A DNA stretch of 56,430 nt from Oceanicola granulosus HTCC2516 (GTDB taxonomy: Bacteria; Pseudomonadota; Alphaproteobacteria; Rhodobacterales; Rhodobacteraceae), in contig NZ_CH724107.1 in the NCBI RefSeq assembly GCF_000153305.1, positions 2,488,539 through 2,544,968 of the forward strand, given 5' to 3'. Under the pieces are notes generated by a model. It was not told the origin of the DNA and searched no databases. It worked only from the letters and a program-made list of their open reading frames with translations. A program made the translations under genes and the position numbers. Below are positions 37,800-47,340 of the stretch, in pieces; the first letter of the stretch is position 1; each line of letters opens with the position of its first letter.

Positions 37800-39161
37800 T
37801 TACTGCGCGGCCTGGCCGAGGGTGATCGCGTTGGGGCCGAGGGCGGAGAGGCCCTTCAGGATGTCGATGGCGTAGGCCAGCTGGTAATCGTCCTCGCGCA
37901 GCGCCGCGGCGGCCTCGGCGCGCAGCCGCTCCGACTCGAGCTGCTCGAGCTCCTCGTCGCTGAGGCTGTCATTGCTCAGCGCGCCGCGCAGGTCGGCCTC
38001 GGTGCGGAAGCGGGGCGGCGTCGCGTCGTCCTCCTCCTCGTCCTCGGTGGCGACGGGCGGGCGCGGCTGCTCGACGATGATGTCGGGCGAGATCCCGAGC
38101 GCCTGGATCGACCGGCCCGAGGGGGTGTAGTAGCGCGCGGTGGTCAGCCGCATCGCGGCGTCGCCGCGCAGGGGCATGACGGTCTGGACCGAGCCCTTGC
38201 CGAACGACTGGGTGCCCACGACGATGGCGCGGCGGTGGTCCTGCAGCGCGCCGGCGACGATTTCGGACGCCGAGGCGGAGCCGCCGTTGATGAGCACGAC
38301 GATCGGCAGGCCCGAGGCGAGGTCGCCGGGGCGGGCGTTGAAGCGCTCGCCGTCGATGTCACGGCCGCGGGTGGACACGATCTCGCCGGCCTCGAGGAAG
38401 GCGTCGGTCACCCGGATCGCCTGGTCGAGCAGGCCGCCCGGGTTGTTGCGCAGGTCGAGCACGATGCCGTTGACGTTGTCGATCCCGCCGGCGGCCTCGA
38501 TCTGCTCCTCCAGCCCGTCGGTGAGGTTGGGATAGGTCTGGTCGTTGAAGGTCGTCACCCGCAGCACCACCGTCTCGCCCTCGGTGCGGGCGCGGACGGC
38601 GGTAAGGCGGATCGTGTCGCGGATGATCGACACGTCGAACGGCTCGGCGGTGTCCTCGCGCACCACGGTGACGATGATCTCCGAGCCGACCGGCCCGCGC
38701 ATCAGGTCGACCGCCTCATCGAGGGTCAGGCCGAGGATGCTCTCGCCGTCGACGGCGGTGATGAAGTCGCCCGCGAGGATGCCCGCGGCGTCGGCCGGGG
38801 TGCCGTCCATCGGCGAGACGACCTTCACGAAGCCCTCTTCCTGGGTGACCTCGATCCCGAGCCCGCCGAACTCGCCGCGGGTCTGCACGCGCATGTCGGC
38901 GGCGTCCTCGGCGGAGAGGTAGGAGGAGTGCGGATCGAGCGAGGTCAGCATGCCGTCGATGGCGGCCTCGATCAGCTCGGCCTCGTCGACCTCCTCGACG
39001 TACTGGGCCCGGATCCGCTCGAAGATGTCGCCGAACAGGTCGAGCTGCTCGTAGACGCTGGCGGAGCGGCTCTCCTGCGCCAGGAGCGGGCCGGCGATCT
39101 GCGTCGTCGCGATCACCCCGCCGAGGATGCCGGCGACGCTGGCCATGGCGAATTTCTTCAT
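37800..39161 (-). CDS. ctpA: Carboxy-terminal processing protease (S41)
   Basis: A 453-residue periplasmic S41 protease. It has a signal peptide/anchor (residues 1-29), a PDZ domain around 90-175 (GLGIEVTQEEGFVKVVSPMDGTPA) and the Ser-Lys catalytic pair in GGSASASEIVAGAL and SFGKGSVQ. A low-complexity acidic segment (EDEEEDDATPP) follows. The upstream EnvC-like gene overlaps its start (TGA/ATG overlap), linking proteolysis and peptidoglycan remodelling, as in other alphaproteobacteria. Confidence 0.95.
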   Translation of the reverse strand: MKKFAMASVAGILGGVIATTQIAGPLLAQESRSASVYEQLDLFGDIFERIRAQYVEEVDEAELIEAAIDGMLTSLDPHSSYLSAEDAADMRVQTRGEFGGLGIEVTQEEGFVKVVSPMDGTPADAAGILAGDFITAVDGESILGLTLDEAVDLMRGPVGSEIIVTVVREDTAEPFDVSIIRDTIRLTAVRARTEGETVVLRVTTFNDQTYPNLTDGLEEQIEAAGGIDNVNGIVLDLRNNPGGLLDQAIRVTDAFLEAGEIVSTRGRDIDGERFNARPGDLASGLPIVVLINGGSASASEIVAGALQDHRRAIVVGTQSFGKGSVQTVMPLRGDAAMRLTTARYYTPSGRSIQALGISPDIIVEQPRPPVATEDEEEDDATPPRFRTEADLRGALSNDSLSDEELEQLESERLRAEAAAALREDDYQLAYAIDILKGLSALGPNAITLGQAAQ

Positions 39162-40291
39162 TCCGTTCCTCCAAATTCGGCGAACCAGGTTCCCGGATCG
39201 ACGGTCTCCTGCGCTTCTCTGACCTCCACATACAGCGTCTCCGACAACGGCGCATCCGCGCCGCCCGCCGTTTCGGTCAAAATCGCGTCAATGTCGGCAG
39301 ACGCGCCACCCATCACCCCAAGCGGCGCGCCCTCGGGGACGACCTCGCCGGTGGCGCCGTAGACCTCGCCGAGGCCGGCGAAGACGAACAGCACGTCGCT
39401 CGCGGGCTCGATGATGACGACGTTGCCGTAATCGAGCAACGGCCCCGCGTAGCGTACGGTGGCGGCGACGGGGGCGGTGACGAGGGTCTGGGCGCGGGTG
39501 GCGATCAGCCAGCCGGGCCGGGCGACGCCGGCGGCGTCGGCCTGAGCGTAGCCGCGCAGCACTCGGCCCTGCGCAGGCAGCGCCAGCGTGCCCTTGCGGG
39601 CGGTCGCGTCGGGGCTGGGGCCGGGCAGTTCCTCGCCCACGGTCTCGGCGAGGCCGCCGGCGAAGGCGGTGAGGGTTTCCGTCGAGGCCAGCAGCGAGGC
39701 CATCGCGGCGCGGTCCTCGGTGTAGCGGCGGGGCAGGTCGCGGCGCTCGGCGATGGCCTGGCTCAGCGCGGCGCGCGCCTCCTGCGCGCCGAGCAGCCCG
39801 GCCTCGAGCGTGTCGGCGGCGCTGGTCTGGAGCGCGCGCAGCAGCTCCAGCTCCTCGAGCTGCTCCGTCAGCCGCGCCACCTCGCGCTGCAGCGCGGGCG
39901 TGGCCTCGGAGAGGATCATGCCCGAGCGGGCGGTGCCGGTTGGGCCGGAGGGGTGTAGCAGCAGCAGCGGCGTCGGCGCGGTGCTGAGCGTGGTGAGCAC
40001 ACCGAGCAGGCGCGACAGCTCACCGCGCCGCGCGGCGAACTCGACCGACAGGGTCCGCTCACGGATCGCCGCACGGCGCAGGCCGTCGCGCATCGCGTCG
40101 AGCCCGTCTTCGTAGGCGCGTACCGTCTCGGTCAGCGCGGCGACCTGGTCGGAGCCGCTCTCCGCCTCCGCCAGCAGCCGCGCCGCCCGGTCGAGCCGCT
40201 CGGCGGCGGCCTCGGCGGCGGCGGCGGGGCCGGTCTGGGCGGCCGCCGGCGCGGCGGCGAGCAGCAGCAGGAGCGCGAGGGCGCGGATCAT
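39158..40291 (-). CDS. EnvC-like murein hydrolase activator (degenerate LytM domain)
   Basis: A 377-residue periplasmic protein with a signal peptide (MIRALALLLLLAAAPAAAQ), long coiled-coil segments from about 20 to 240 and a C-terminal LytM/M23 fold (ALPAQGRVLRGYA, YGNVVIIEPASDVLFVFAG, GEVVPEGAPLGVMG). No histidines stand at the H-x3-D and H-x-H zinc positions, so it cannot be an active endopeptidase and should act like EnvC, switching on amidases at the division site. It overlaps gpmI upstream and ctpA downstream. Confidence 0.88.
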   Translation of the reverse strand: MIRALALLLLLAAAPAAAQTGPAAAAEAAAERLDRAARLLAEAESGSDQVAALTETVRAYEDGLDAMRDGLRRAAIRERTLSVEFAARRGELSRLLGVLTTLSTAPTPLLLLHPSGPTGTARSGMILSEATPALQREVARLTEQLEELELLRALQTSAADTLEAGLLGAQEARAALSQAIAERRDLPRRYTEDRAAMASLLASTETLTAFAGGLAETVGEELPGPSPDATARKGTLALPAQGRVLRGYAQADAAGVARPGWLIATRAQTLVTAPVAATVRYAGPLLDYGNVVIIEPASDVLFVFAGLGEVYGATGEVVPEGAPLGVMGGASADIDAILTETAGGADAPLSETLYVEVREAQETVDPGTWFAEFGGTE

Positions 40292-41808
40292 CGCTGGATC
40301 AGGCTCTTTCCGGTCATCTCCGGCGGTTGATCGAGGCCCATCAGGTCGAGCACCGTCGGCGCGAGGTCGGCCAGCCGCCCCTCGCGCAGCGTCGCCTCCT
40401 CGGGGCCGCCCACGACGATTACCGGTACCGGGTTGAGCGTGTGCGCGGTGTGCGGCCCGCCCGTCTCCGGGTCGACCATGGTCTCGCAGTTGCCGTGGTC
40501 GGCGGTGACGACAATGGCGCCCCCGGCCGCCTCGAGCGCCTCGAGCGCCCGGCCGAGGCCGGCGTCGACCGCCTCGCAGGCCTTGATCGCCGCGTCGAGA
40601 TCGCCGGTGTGGCCGACCATGTCCGGATTCGCGTAGTTGACGACGATGAGGTCGTAGCCCGCCTCGATGGCGCCGACGAAGGCGTCCGACACCTCGCCCG
40701 CCGACATCACGGGCTGCAGGTCGTAGGTCGCCACCTTCGGCGACTTCGGCATCTTGCGGTCCTCGCCCGCCTCGGGCTCTTCCTTGCCGCCGTTGAGGAA
40801 GAACGTGACGTGCGGGTACTTCTCCGTCTCCGCCAGCCGGAACTGCCGCAGCCCCTGCGCGGCGACCCAGGCGCCGAGCGTGTTCCGGATCGCCTTCTTC
40901 GGGAAGACGCTCTCGTACCAGGCGTTGTGGTCGCTCGAATAGTCGACCATCCCGAGGCGCGCGGCGAGCGCGGGCGTTTCGCGCGCGAAGCCGTCGAACT
41001 CCGGGTCGGCGAGGGCGCGCAGGATCTCGCGGGCCCGGTCGGCGCGGAAGTTGAGGCAGAACAACCCGTCGGCCTCGCGCAGCCCGTCGTAGCCCTCGAT
41101 GACGGTGGCGGGGATGAACTCGTCGGTCATGTCGGCGTCGTAGGCGGCCTCGACGGCGGCGACCGGATCGGCGGCCTCGGACTCGCCCTTGCCCTCGGCG
41201 ATGGCGCGGTAGGCGGTCTCGATCCGCTCCCAGCGCTCGTCGCGGTCCATCGCGTAGTAGCGCCCGATCACGGTGCCGACGGTCGCGCTGCCGGGCAGCT
41301 CTTCGACCAGCCGCTCCACGAAGCCCTTGCCCGAGGTCGGCGCCACGTCGCGCCCGTCGGTCATCGCGTGGACGACGACCGGCACGCCCTCGGCGTCGAG
41401 AATGCGGGCGGTCTCGAGCAGGTGGGCGATGTGGCCGTGCACGCCGCCGTCCGACACCACCGCCAGCAGGTGCGCCCGCCCGCCGCTGTCCTTCAGCGTG
41501 GCGATGAAATCCTTCAGGGGCGGTTGCTCGGCGTAGGTGCCTTCCTCGAGCGCGAGGTCGATCTGGCCGAGGTCCATCGCCACGACGCGGCCGGCGCCGA
41601 TGTTGGTGTGGCCGACCTCCGAATTGCCCATCTGCCCCTCGGGCAGCCCGGCGTCGCGGCCGTGGGTGGTCAGCGTGGCGTGCGGGCAGTCGCGCCAGAT
41701 GCGGTCGAAGTTCGGGGTCTCGGCGAGGGCGGGCGCGTTGGCCTCGCGCTCCTCGCGCAAGCCCCACCCGTCGAGGATGCAGAGGACGACTGGTTTGGGC
41801 GCGGTCAT
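40288..41808 (-). CDS. gpmI: 2,3-bisphosphoglycerate-independent phosphoglycerate mutase
   Basis: A 506-residue manganese-dependent glycolytic mutase. The metal site begins with LCILDGWG, the phospho-serine motif is GNSEVGHTNIGAG near residue 60, and the C-terminal metal ligands lie in TADHGNCE and GGPHTAHTLNPVP. It is the first gene of the gpmI-envC-ctpA overlap series (ATGA with the EnvC-like gene) and divergent from zapE across 111 bases. Confidence 0.97.
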   Translation of the reverse strand: MTAPKPVVLCILDGWGLREEREANAPALAETPNFDRIWRDCPHATLTTHGRDAGLPEGQMGNSEVGHTNIGAGRVVAMDLGQIDLALEEGTYAEQPPLKDFIATLKDSGGRAHLLAVVSDGGVHGHIAHLLETARILDAEGVPVVVHAMTDGRDVAPTSGKGFVERLVEELPGSATVGTVIGRYYAMDRDERWERIETAYRAIAEGKGESEAADPVAAVEAAYDADMTDEFIPATVIEGYDGLREADGLFCLNFRADRAREILRALADPEFDGFARETPALAARLGMVDYSSDHNAWYESVFPKKAIRNTLGAWVAAQGLRQFRLAETEKYPHVTFFLNGGKEEPEAGEDRKMPKSPKVATYDLQPVMSAGEVSDAFVGAIEAGYDLIVVNYANPDMVGHTGDLDAAIKACEAVDAGLGRALEALEAAGGAIVVTADHGNCETMVDPETGGPHTAHTLNPVPVIVVGGPEEATLREGRLADLAPTVLDLMGLDQPPEMTGKSLIQR

Positions 41809-41919
41809 GGGCGGTCTCCGTCTTGTCGTGGCGGTTCTATCCCGCCCGGCGGGACGATTGAACCGGGATTGCGGATCAGCGGTGTTCTCCGTCGGGCCGG
41901 GGCGCTATCTGGTGCGCCG

Positions 41920-42996
41920 ATGAGCATCCACGACCGATACGCGGCGCGCGTCGCCGAAGGCAGCATCACGGCCGATCCCGACCAGCAGGGCGTCCTCGAC
42001 GAGCTCGAGCGGGTTCGCACGGCGATGGCCGAGGCCCCGCCGCCCCCGGGCAAGGCCCGCGGCTTCTTCCGCAAGGCCGCGCCCGCCCCCGAACCCGCCA
42101 CCGGCCTCTACCTCTGGGGCGGCGTCGGGGTCGGCAAGTCGATGCTCATGGACCTGCTCTACGAGGCGGTCGACGCGCCCAAGGAGCGGCACCACTTCCA
42201 CGCCTTCATGCAGCAGGTCCACGCCGGCATGAACGCCGCCCGCGCGCGCGGCGTCGACGACGCGATCAGGCCCGTCGCCGAGGACATCGCCGGCCGCCTG
42301 CGCTTCCTCGCCTTCGACGAGATGCAGATCACCGACATCGCCGACGCGATGATCGTCGGCCGGCTGTTCGAGCGGCTGTTCGAGGGCGGCGTCACCGTCG
42401 TCACCACCTCCAACCGGGTGCCCGACGATCTCTACAAGGACGGCCTCAACCGCCAGCTCTTCCTGCCGTTCATCGAGCTGCTCAAGACGCGGATGAAGGT
42501 CGTCGAGCTCGGCGGCAGCGATCACCGGCAGGGGCGGCTGAAGGGCGCGGAGACCTACTTCACCCCCGACAACGCCGCCAGCCGCGCCGCGCTCGAGGAC
42601 GTCTGGCAGAGCCTGACCGGCGGCGAGGGCGATCCGCTCGTGCTGCGCGTGCAGGGGCGCGACGTGACGATCCCGGGGTTCCACAACGGCGTTGCGCGGG
42701 CGCGCTTCTACGACCTCTGCGGCCGCCCGCTTGGCCCGGCCGACTACCTCGCGCTCGCCGAGGCGGCGCGGGTGCTGATCCTGTCCGACATCCCCCGGCT
42801 CGGGCGGCACAATTTCAACGAGGCCAAGCGCTTCGTGACGCTGATCGACGCGCTCTACGAAGCCAAGGTGCGGCTTTTCTGCTCGGCGGCGGCGGAGCCG
42901 GAATACCTCTACGTCGAGGGCGCGGGGGCGTTCGAGTTCGAGCGCACCACCAGCCGCCTGCGCGAGATGCAGGCCGACGGCTGGGGCGCGGGCTGA
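41920..42996 (+). CDS. zapE: Cell division protein ZapE (AFG1-like ATPase)
   Basis: A 358-residue P-loop ATPase of the ZapE/AFG1 family, associated with FtsZ in E. coli. Walker A is GGVGVGKS (67-74), Walker B is FLAFDEMQITD and a sensor-like VTTSNRVPDDLY follows. The C-terminal region has the family's LILSDIPRLGRHNFNEAKRF. The ATG at 41920 gives the standard N-terminus. It converges on the LysM gene with 3 bases between. Confidence 0.94.
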   Translation: MSIHDRYAARVAEGSITADPDQQGVLDELERVRTAMAEAPPPPGKARGFFRKAAPAPEPATGLYLWGGVGVGKSMLMDLLYEAVDAPKERHHFHAFMQQVHAGMNAARARGVDDAIRPVAEDIAGRLRFLAFDEMQITDIADAMIVGRLFERLFEGGVTVVTTSNRVPDDLYKDGLNRQLFLPFIELLKTRMKVVELGGSDHRQGRLKGAETYFTPDNAASRAALEDVWQSLTGGEGDPLVLRVQGRDVTIPGFHNGVARARFYDLCGRPLGPADYLALAEAARVLILSDIPRLGRHNFNEAKRFVTLIDALYEAKVRLFCSAAAEPEYLYVEGAGAFEFERTTSRLREMQADGWGAG

Positions 42997-42999
42997 GGC

Positions 43000-43761
43000 C
43001 TATTCGGGCAGCACCAGCTCCAGCCCCACATGCAGCACCTCCACATCGCCCAGCCGCGCGCGGTTGGCGGCGACGATGCGGGTGTAGGCGTCCGGATCGC
43101 CGTAATGCGCCTCGGCGATGGAGCTGAGGCTGTCGCCGGGCCGCACCACGTAGGTCTCGGGCGTGGCGGTGGCGGCGGGCGCGGCCAGCGCGGGCGCGTC
43201 GTCCTCGGGCTGCGGCGCGGCGGTCTGGCGGGGGGCGATCGGTGCGAGCGGCTCGGGCGCGTCGGGCTCCTCCTCGCGCGCCACCAGCTCCAGCGCCACC
43301 GGCGCCGCGCTCTCGGGCGCGCCGGGCAGCAGCGGGCGCAGGTCGACGACGCCGCCGGCGATGGCGATGCTCTCGGGCAGGTCTAGGCCCGGCACCGTCG
43401 CGGCGCGGGCGAGCAGGTCGCGGATGTCGGCGTCGGGCCGGCCGGCGGTCAGCGCCCGCACCAGCGCGCTGCGCAGCGCGCCGTTGGTCTGCGGGATCGG
43501 ATCGACGAAGCTCGGCCCGTCGGCGAGGTCGAGCGGCGCGAGGCGCGGTTCAACGGCGGGCATGTCGGCGACGGGCATCTTCGCAAGCAGTTGCGCCGTA
43601 TCGCGCAGCGCGGCGGCGGCGGCGGACGGGTCGCCAGTGAACAGCGGCTGGCTCTCGGCGCGCGTGACCTGCGGCGCGGGGGCCGGGTCGTCGCCCCAGT
43701 AGAGCACCAGCGCGATCACCCCGAGCGCGGCGGCGAAGACGGCGAGGACCATGCGGATCAA
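43000..43761 (-). CDS. Membrane-anchored LysM-domain protein
   Basis: A 253-residue protein with one N-terminal membrane segment (residues 4-21), a proline/alanine-rich middle and a C-terminal LysM domain (YVVRPGDSLSSIAEAHYGDPDAYTRIVAANR) that binds peptidoglycan. It probably sits in the inner membrane and reaches the wall. The start may be a TTG at 43761, which has GGAG 7 bases before it; an ATG three codons later (43752) would have that site 16 bases away. A strong terminator for folC ends just before this ribosome-binding site. Confidence 0.83.
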   Translation of the reverse strand: MIRMVLAVFAAALGVIALVLYWGDDPAPAPQVTRAESQPLFTGDPSAAAAALRDTAQLLAKMPVADMPAVEPRLAPLDLADGPSFVDPIPQTNGALRSALVRALTAGRPDADIRDLLARAATVPGLDLPESIAIAGGVVDLRPLLPGAPESAAPVALELVAREEEPDAPEPLAPIAPRQTAAPQPEDDAPALAAPAATATPETYVVRPGDSLSSIAEAHYGDPDAYTRIVAANRARLGDVEVLHVGLELVLPE

Positions 43762-43774
43762 GGGCGGGCTCCAG

Positions 43775-43806
43775 AAAAAAAGCGCCCCGCGCGGCAGGCC
43801 CGGGGC
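43775..43806 (-). terminator. Intrinsic terminator after folC
   Basis: Read on the minus strand, GCCCCG and CGGGGC pair around an 11-base loop and are followed by GCG and then seven T (43781-43775). It ends the accD-folC transcript, and its T-tract lies 13 bases before the LysM-gene start. Confidence 0.75.
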
Positions 43807-43852
43807 AACGACATCTAGGGCAAGAACCGATTCGCGGTCAACAGCGCGGGCC

Positions 43853-45130
43853 TCAGCCGAGGTTCTCGCGGATCACGTGCCCGGCGAGGTAGAGCGAGCC
43901 GCAGATCAGGATCCGCCCGTCGGGATGGCGCTCGGCGATGCGCGCGATGGCGCTGTCGATGTCGGGCGCCTCCGACACCTCGGCGAAGCCCACCGCGCGC
44001 GCCTCGGTGGCGGTGACCTCGGCGGGCAGGGTGGCGGTCTCGTCGGGGATCTCGAAGGCCGTCAGGCTCTCGGCCAGCGCCGCGAGGGGGCGCAGGTAGC
44101 CGGCGACGTCCTTCGTGGAGAGCATCCCGCAGATGATGTGCGTCGGCCGCCTCGGCATCTGCTCCAGCGTCGCCGCGAGCGCCAGCCCGGCGGCGGGGTT
44201 GTGGCCGCCGTCGAGCCACAGCTCGCAGGGCGCGGCGAGCTCGACGAGCCGGCCCTCGCGCAGCCGCTGCATGCGCGCCGGCCACTCGGCGCGCGTCACC
44301 GCCGCCTCGCAGGCCGTCTCGCCGAAGCCGAGCAGCCGCAGCGCCGCGATGGCGCCGCCGGCGTTGGCCACCTGGTGCGGGCCGGGCAGCACGGGGCGGG
44401 GCAGGTCGAGCAGGCCGGTCTCGTCCTGGTAGACCATCCGCCCGGCCTCCTCGCCGACGTGCCAGTGCTGGCCGTGCACCAGCAGCGGCGCGCCGAGCGT
44501 CGCGGCCCTGGCCTCGATCACCTCGAGCGCCTCGTCGTGCTGCGGCCCGACGATGCACGGCACCCCGCGGCGCAGGATGCCGGCCTTCTCGCCGGCGATG
44601 TCGGCGAGCCGGTCGCCGAGATATTGCTGGTGGTCGAAATCGACCGACGTGACGATCGTCGCCGCCGGCTCGGCGACCACGTTGGTCGCGTCGAGCCGCC
44701 CGCCGAGGCCGACCTCGAGCAGCGTGTAGTCCGCCGGCGTCTCGGACATCGCCAGCAGCGCGGCACAGGTGGTGATCTCGAAGTAGGTGATTGGCTCGCC
44801 GCCGTTGGCCGCGTAGCAGCGGTCGAGCACCTCGCTCAGCGCCTTTTCCGAGATCAGCTCCCCGGCGATGCGGATGCGCTCGTGGAAGCGGGCGAGGTGG
44901 GGCGAGGTGTAGGCGTGGACGACCTTGCCCTCGGCCTCGAGCCCGGCGCGGATCATCGCCTGCGTCGAGCCCTTGCCGTTGGTCCCGGCGACGTGGATCA
45001 CCGGCGGCAGGCGGTCCTGCGGGTTGTCGAGCGCGGCGAGCAGCCGCCAAACCCGGTCCAGCGTGAGGTCGATGATCTTGGGGTGGAGCGTCAGCATCCT
45101 CTGCAGGATGACATCCGACCCCTCGGTCAC
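43853..45130 (-). CDS. folC: Dihydrofolate synthase / folylpolyglutamate synthase
   Basis: A 425-residue Mur-ligase-type enzyme that adds glutamate to dihydropteroate and folates. The ATP loop is [12 protein letters not shown] near residue 50; [28 protein letters not shown] and [12 protein letters not shown] follow, all typical. It overlaps accD (ATGA), the conserved accD-folC arrangement. The intrinsic terminator at 43775-43806 lies downstream. Confidence 0.96.
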   Translation of the reverse strand: MTEGSDVILQRMLTLHPKIIDLTLDRVWRLLAALDNPQDRLPPVIHVAGTNGKGSTQAMIRAGLEAEGKVVHAYTSPHLARFHERIRIAGELISEKALSEVLDRCYAANGGEPITYFEITTCAALLAMSETPADYTLLEVGLGGRLDATNVVAEPAATIVTSVDFDHQQYLGDRLADIAGEKAGILRRGVPCIVGPQHDEALEVIEARAATLGAPLLVHGQHWHVGEEAGRMVYQDETGLLDLPRPVLPGPHQVANAGGAIAALRLLGFGETACEAAVTRAEWPARMQRLREGRLVELAAPCELWLDGGHNPAAGLALAATLEQMPRRPTHIICGMLSTKDVAGYLRPLAALAESLTAFEIPDETATLPAEVTATEARAVGFAEVSEAPDIDSAIARIAERHPDGRILICGSLYLAGHVIRENLG

Positions 45131-46134
45131 CGGCGGACGTCCTTCGCGGCCCCGGCCTCGGGCGGCGCGGGCGTGTCGGTGCGCGCGCCGGTGCCCTCGC
45201 CCCCGGCGGGCGCGTCGGGCGGCGGCGCGGCATCGGCATCGGCATCGGCGGGCGCTGGCGCGGGCAGGTCGCCCTGCACGGCCGGGTCGAGCCCCATCAG
45301 CATCCGGGTGATGGTGACCAGCTCGGCCTTCATCTCCAGCCGCGTCGTCACCCGGTCGAGCATCCCGTGGTCGAGCAGGTACTCGGCGCGCTGGAAGCCC
45401 TCGGGCAGCTTCTCGCGGATCGTCTGCTCGATCACGCGCGGGCCGGCGAAGCAGATCAGCGCGTTCGGCTCGGCGATCTGCACATCGCCCAGCATCGCGT
45501 ACGACGCCGTGACCCCGCCCGTCGTCGGGTGCGTCAGCACCACGATGTAGGGCAGCCGCGCCTCCTTGAGCATGTCGACCGCGATGGTGGTGCGCGGCAT
45601 CTGCATCAGCGCCAGGATCCCCTCCTGCATCCGCGCGCCGCCGGCGGCTGAGAACAGGATCAGCGGCCGCTTCAGCTCGACCGCGCGCTCGGCGGCGGCG
45701 ATGATGGCGTTGCCGACATACATCGACAGCGAGCCGCCGATGAAGGTGAAGTCCTGCGCGGCCGCGACGATCGGGGTGCGCCCGATCTCGCCCTCGGCGA
45801 CGAGCATCGCCTCCTTCTCGCCGGTCGCCTTCTGCGCGGCCTTCAGCCGGTCGGGGTAGCGCTTCTGGTCACGAAAATGCAGCGGGTCGGCGATCGGCTC
45901 GGGGACCTTCACCTCGGTGAAGATGCCGCCGTCGAACAGCGCCTTGAAACGCGCCCGCGGCGTGATCGCCATGTGGTGTCCGCAATTGGTGCAGACATTG
46001 AGGTTGTCGGCGAGTTCCCTGTGGAACAGCATCGTGCCGCATTCGTCGCACTTGGTCCACAGGTTCTCGGGCACTTCCCGCCGCGAGAAGATGGAGTTGA
46101 TGCGGGGGCGGACGTAGTTGGTGATCCAGTTCAT
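45127..46134 (-). CDS. accD: Acetyl-CoA carboxylase carboxyltransferase beta subunit
   Basis: A 335-residue carboxyltransferase subunit for malonyl-CoA synthesis. The N-terminal zinc ribbon has its four cysteines in CDEC and CTNC (about residues 28-31 and 48-51). The crotonase-like core contains [16 protein letters not shown]-like and [12 protein letters not shown]. The C-terminal about 50 residues are an Ala/Pro/Asp-rich tail ([19 protein letters not shown]) not needed by the fold. AccA is encoded elsewhere. It is coupled to folC. Confidence 0.96.
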   Translation of the reverse strand: MNWITNYVRPRINSIFSRREVPENLWTKCDECGTMLFHRELADNLNVCTNCGHHMAITPRARFKALFDGGIFTEVKVPEPIADPLHFRDQKRYPDRLKAAQKATGEKEAMLVAEGEIGRTPIVAAAQDFTFIGGSLSMYVGNAIIAAAERAVELKRPLILFSAAGGARMQEGILALMQMPRTTIAVDMLKEARLPYIVVLTHPTTGGVTASYAMLGDVQIAEPNALICFAGPRVIEQTIREKLPEGFQRAEYLLDHGMLDRVTTRLEMKAELVTITRMLMGLDPAVQGDLPAPAPADADADAAPPPDAPAGGEGTGARTDTPAPPEAGAAKDVRR

Positions 46135-46187
46135 GGGGCCCTCATGACGCTCCGGCCCGATCTAAGACGCCCGCCGCGGGAATGCAA

Positions 46188-47129
46188 TCAAGCCGGCCGC
46201 GCCGCGGCGAGGCGCAGCACCTCGCCGTAGCCGCGCGCGGTGGTCATCCGCGGGCCGAGCCCGCGGGCGACGAGCAGCGCATGCAGGCGCGGCAGGTTGC
46301 GGGCCGGGATGTGCATCACGAGGTGGTGCTCCAGGTGCCAGTTCACCCAGTAGGGCGCGAAGAAGGTGCGCTCCAGCCAGTTGGCGCGGGTGGTGCGCAC
46401 GTTGCGGAACGGGTCCTCGCTGCGCTCCACCGCGCCGTGCTCGGCGATGTTGCGCACCCGCAGCACCAGCTGGAACCAGGTGAGCAGCGGCAACAGCCAG
46501 AAGGCGAGGTACCACCACCACGCGCCCGCGGCCCACAGCAGCGCGAAGATCACGGCGTTGGCGAGCAGGCCCCGGTTCAGCTGGCGGACGAAATAGCCGA
46601 TCGTCAGGTCGAGCTCCGCCGGGTCGTCCTCCGCCTCGCCGGCCAGGCGCAGATGGTAGGCGAGGCGGATCGCCATCAGCTTCAGCCCGGTGCGCCCGGT
46701 CAGGTCGCGCAGCAGCTTGCGCGCCATCGAGGCGCGGGTGGTCGGGTAGCTCGACGACAAGGCGAGGTCGGGGTCAGCGTCGGTCTGGGTGAAGCGGTGA
46801 TGCTGCAGGTGGTAGCGGCGGTAGGCGGGCAGGTCGGCGAGGATCGGCCGGCCGCAGAGCCACTCGCCGGCCCACTCGTTGAGCCGCCGGTTCGCGAACA
46901 GCGCGTTGTGCGCCGCCTCGTGCATCAGGATCGCGAGGCCGAGCTGGCGCGATCCGATCAGCGCCACCGCCAGCAGGAAGGTCAGCGGGTTCGGCCAGAG
47001 CGCGAACAGCGCCACGGCCCCGGCGATCATTCCCCAGCAATGGACCAGCAGCGCCACGCCCCACAGGTCCGACCGCGCCGACAGCGCGCGGATCTCGTCG
47101 GGGCTCACGTAGCTGCGTCCGGGTTGCAT
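46188..47129 (-). CDS. Membrane fatty acid desaturase
   Basis: A 313-residue di-iron membrane desaturase. The three histidine boxes are HEAAH (70-74), HLQHH (107-111) and HLEHH (265-269), between four hydrophobic segments. This spacing is typical of FADS/DesA-like enzymes; some relatives hydroxylate carotenoids or lipids instead. I chose the ATG at 47129 with GAGGAGG 6 bases upstream. It stands alone, divergent from ilvD. Confidence 0.9.
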   Translation of the reverse strand: MQPGRSYVSPDEIRALSARSDLWGVALLVHCWGMIAGAVALFALWPNPLTFLLAVALIGSRQLGLAILMHEAAHNALFANRRLNEWAGEWLCGRPILADLPAYRRYHLQHHRFTQTDADPDLALSSSYPTTRASMARKLLRDLTGRTGLKLMAIRLAYHLRLAGEAEDDPAELDLTIGYFVRQLNRGLLANAVIFALLWAAGAWWWYLAFWLLPLLTWFQLVLRVRNIAEHGAVERSEDPFRNVRTTRANWLERTFFAPYWVNWHLEHHLVMHIPARNLPRLHALLVARGLGPRMTTARGYGEVLRLAAARPA

Positions 47130-47184
47130 CGCCGCCTCCTCGCGACGCGCCCAGCATAGCAGGACTCCGCCCTGCCGTCGCATC

Positions 47185-47260
47185 AAGTCTCTGTTCTCGA
47201 AGTATCCTCGGGGGGTGAATTGGCCCCGCCGGGGCCAAGAGGGGGGCAGACGGCCCCCCT
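47185..47260 (-). repeat. Rhodobacterales-type intergenic element, copy 2
   Basis: Read on the minus strand, two GC hairpins (arms AGGGGGGC/GCCCCCCT at 47240-47260, and TTGGCCCC/GGGGCCAA at 47220-47238) are followed by CCCCCCGAGGATACTTC and then GAGAACAGAGACTT (47215-47185). The core aligns with copy 1 at 13061-13108. Here it lies between two divergent genes, upstream of the desaturase and ilvD, so a shared terminator function is unlikely for this copy. Confidence 0.6.
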
Positions 47261-47340
47261 GCGCCGCGCTCCCCGCCCTTGCCCGCCTGCCGGGGCGGGG
47301 CTACAGAGTTGCCGCAACGAGACCGAGGGGAATGCACGTT

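Noticed and set aside
41838-41872. Hairpin GGTT-CCCGCC-GGCGGG-AACC between gpmI and zapE
   Set aside because: The arms are broken by unpaired bases, there is no T-tract and it lies upstream of both divergent genes, so I do not call it a terminator or operator.
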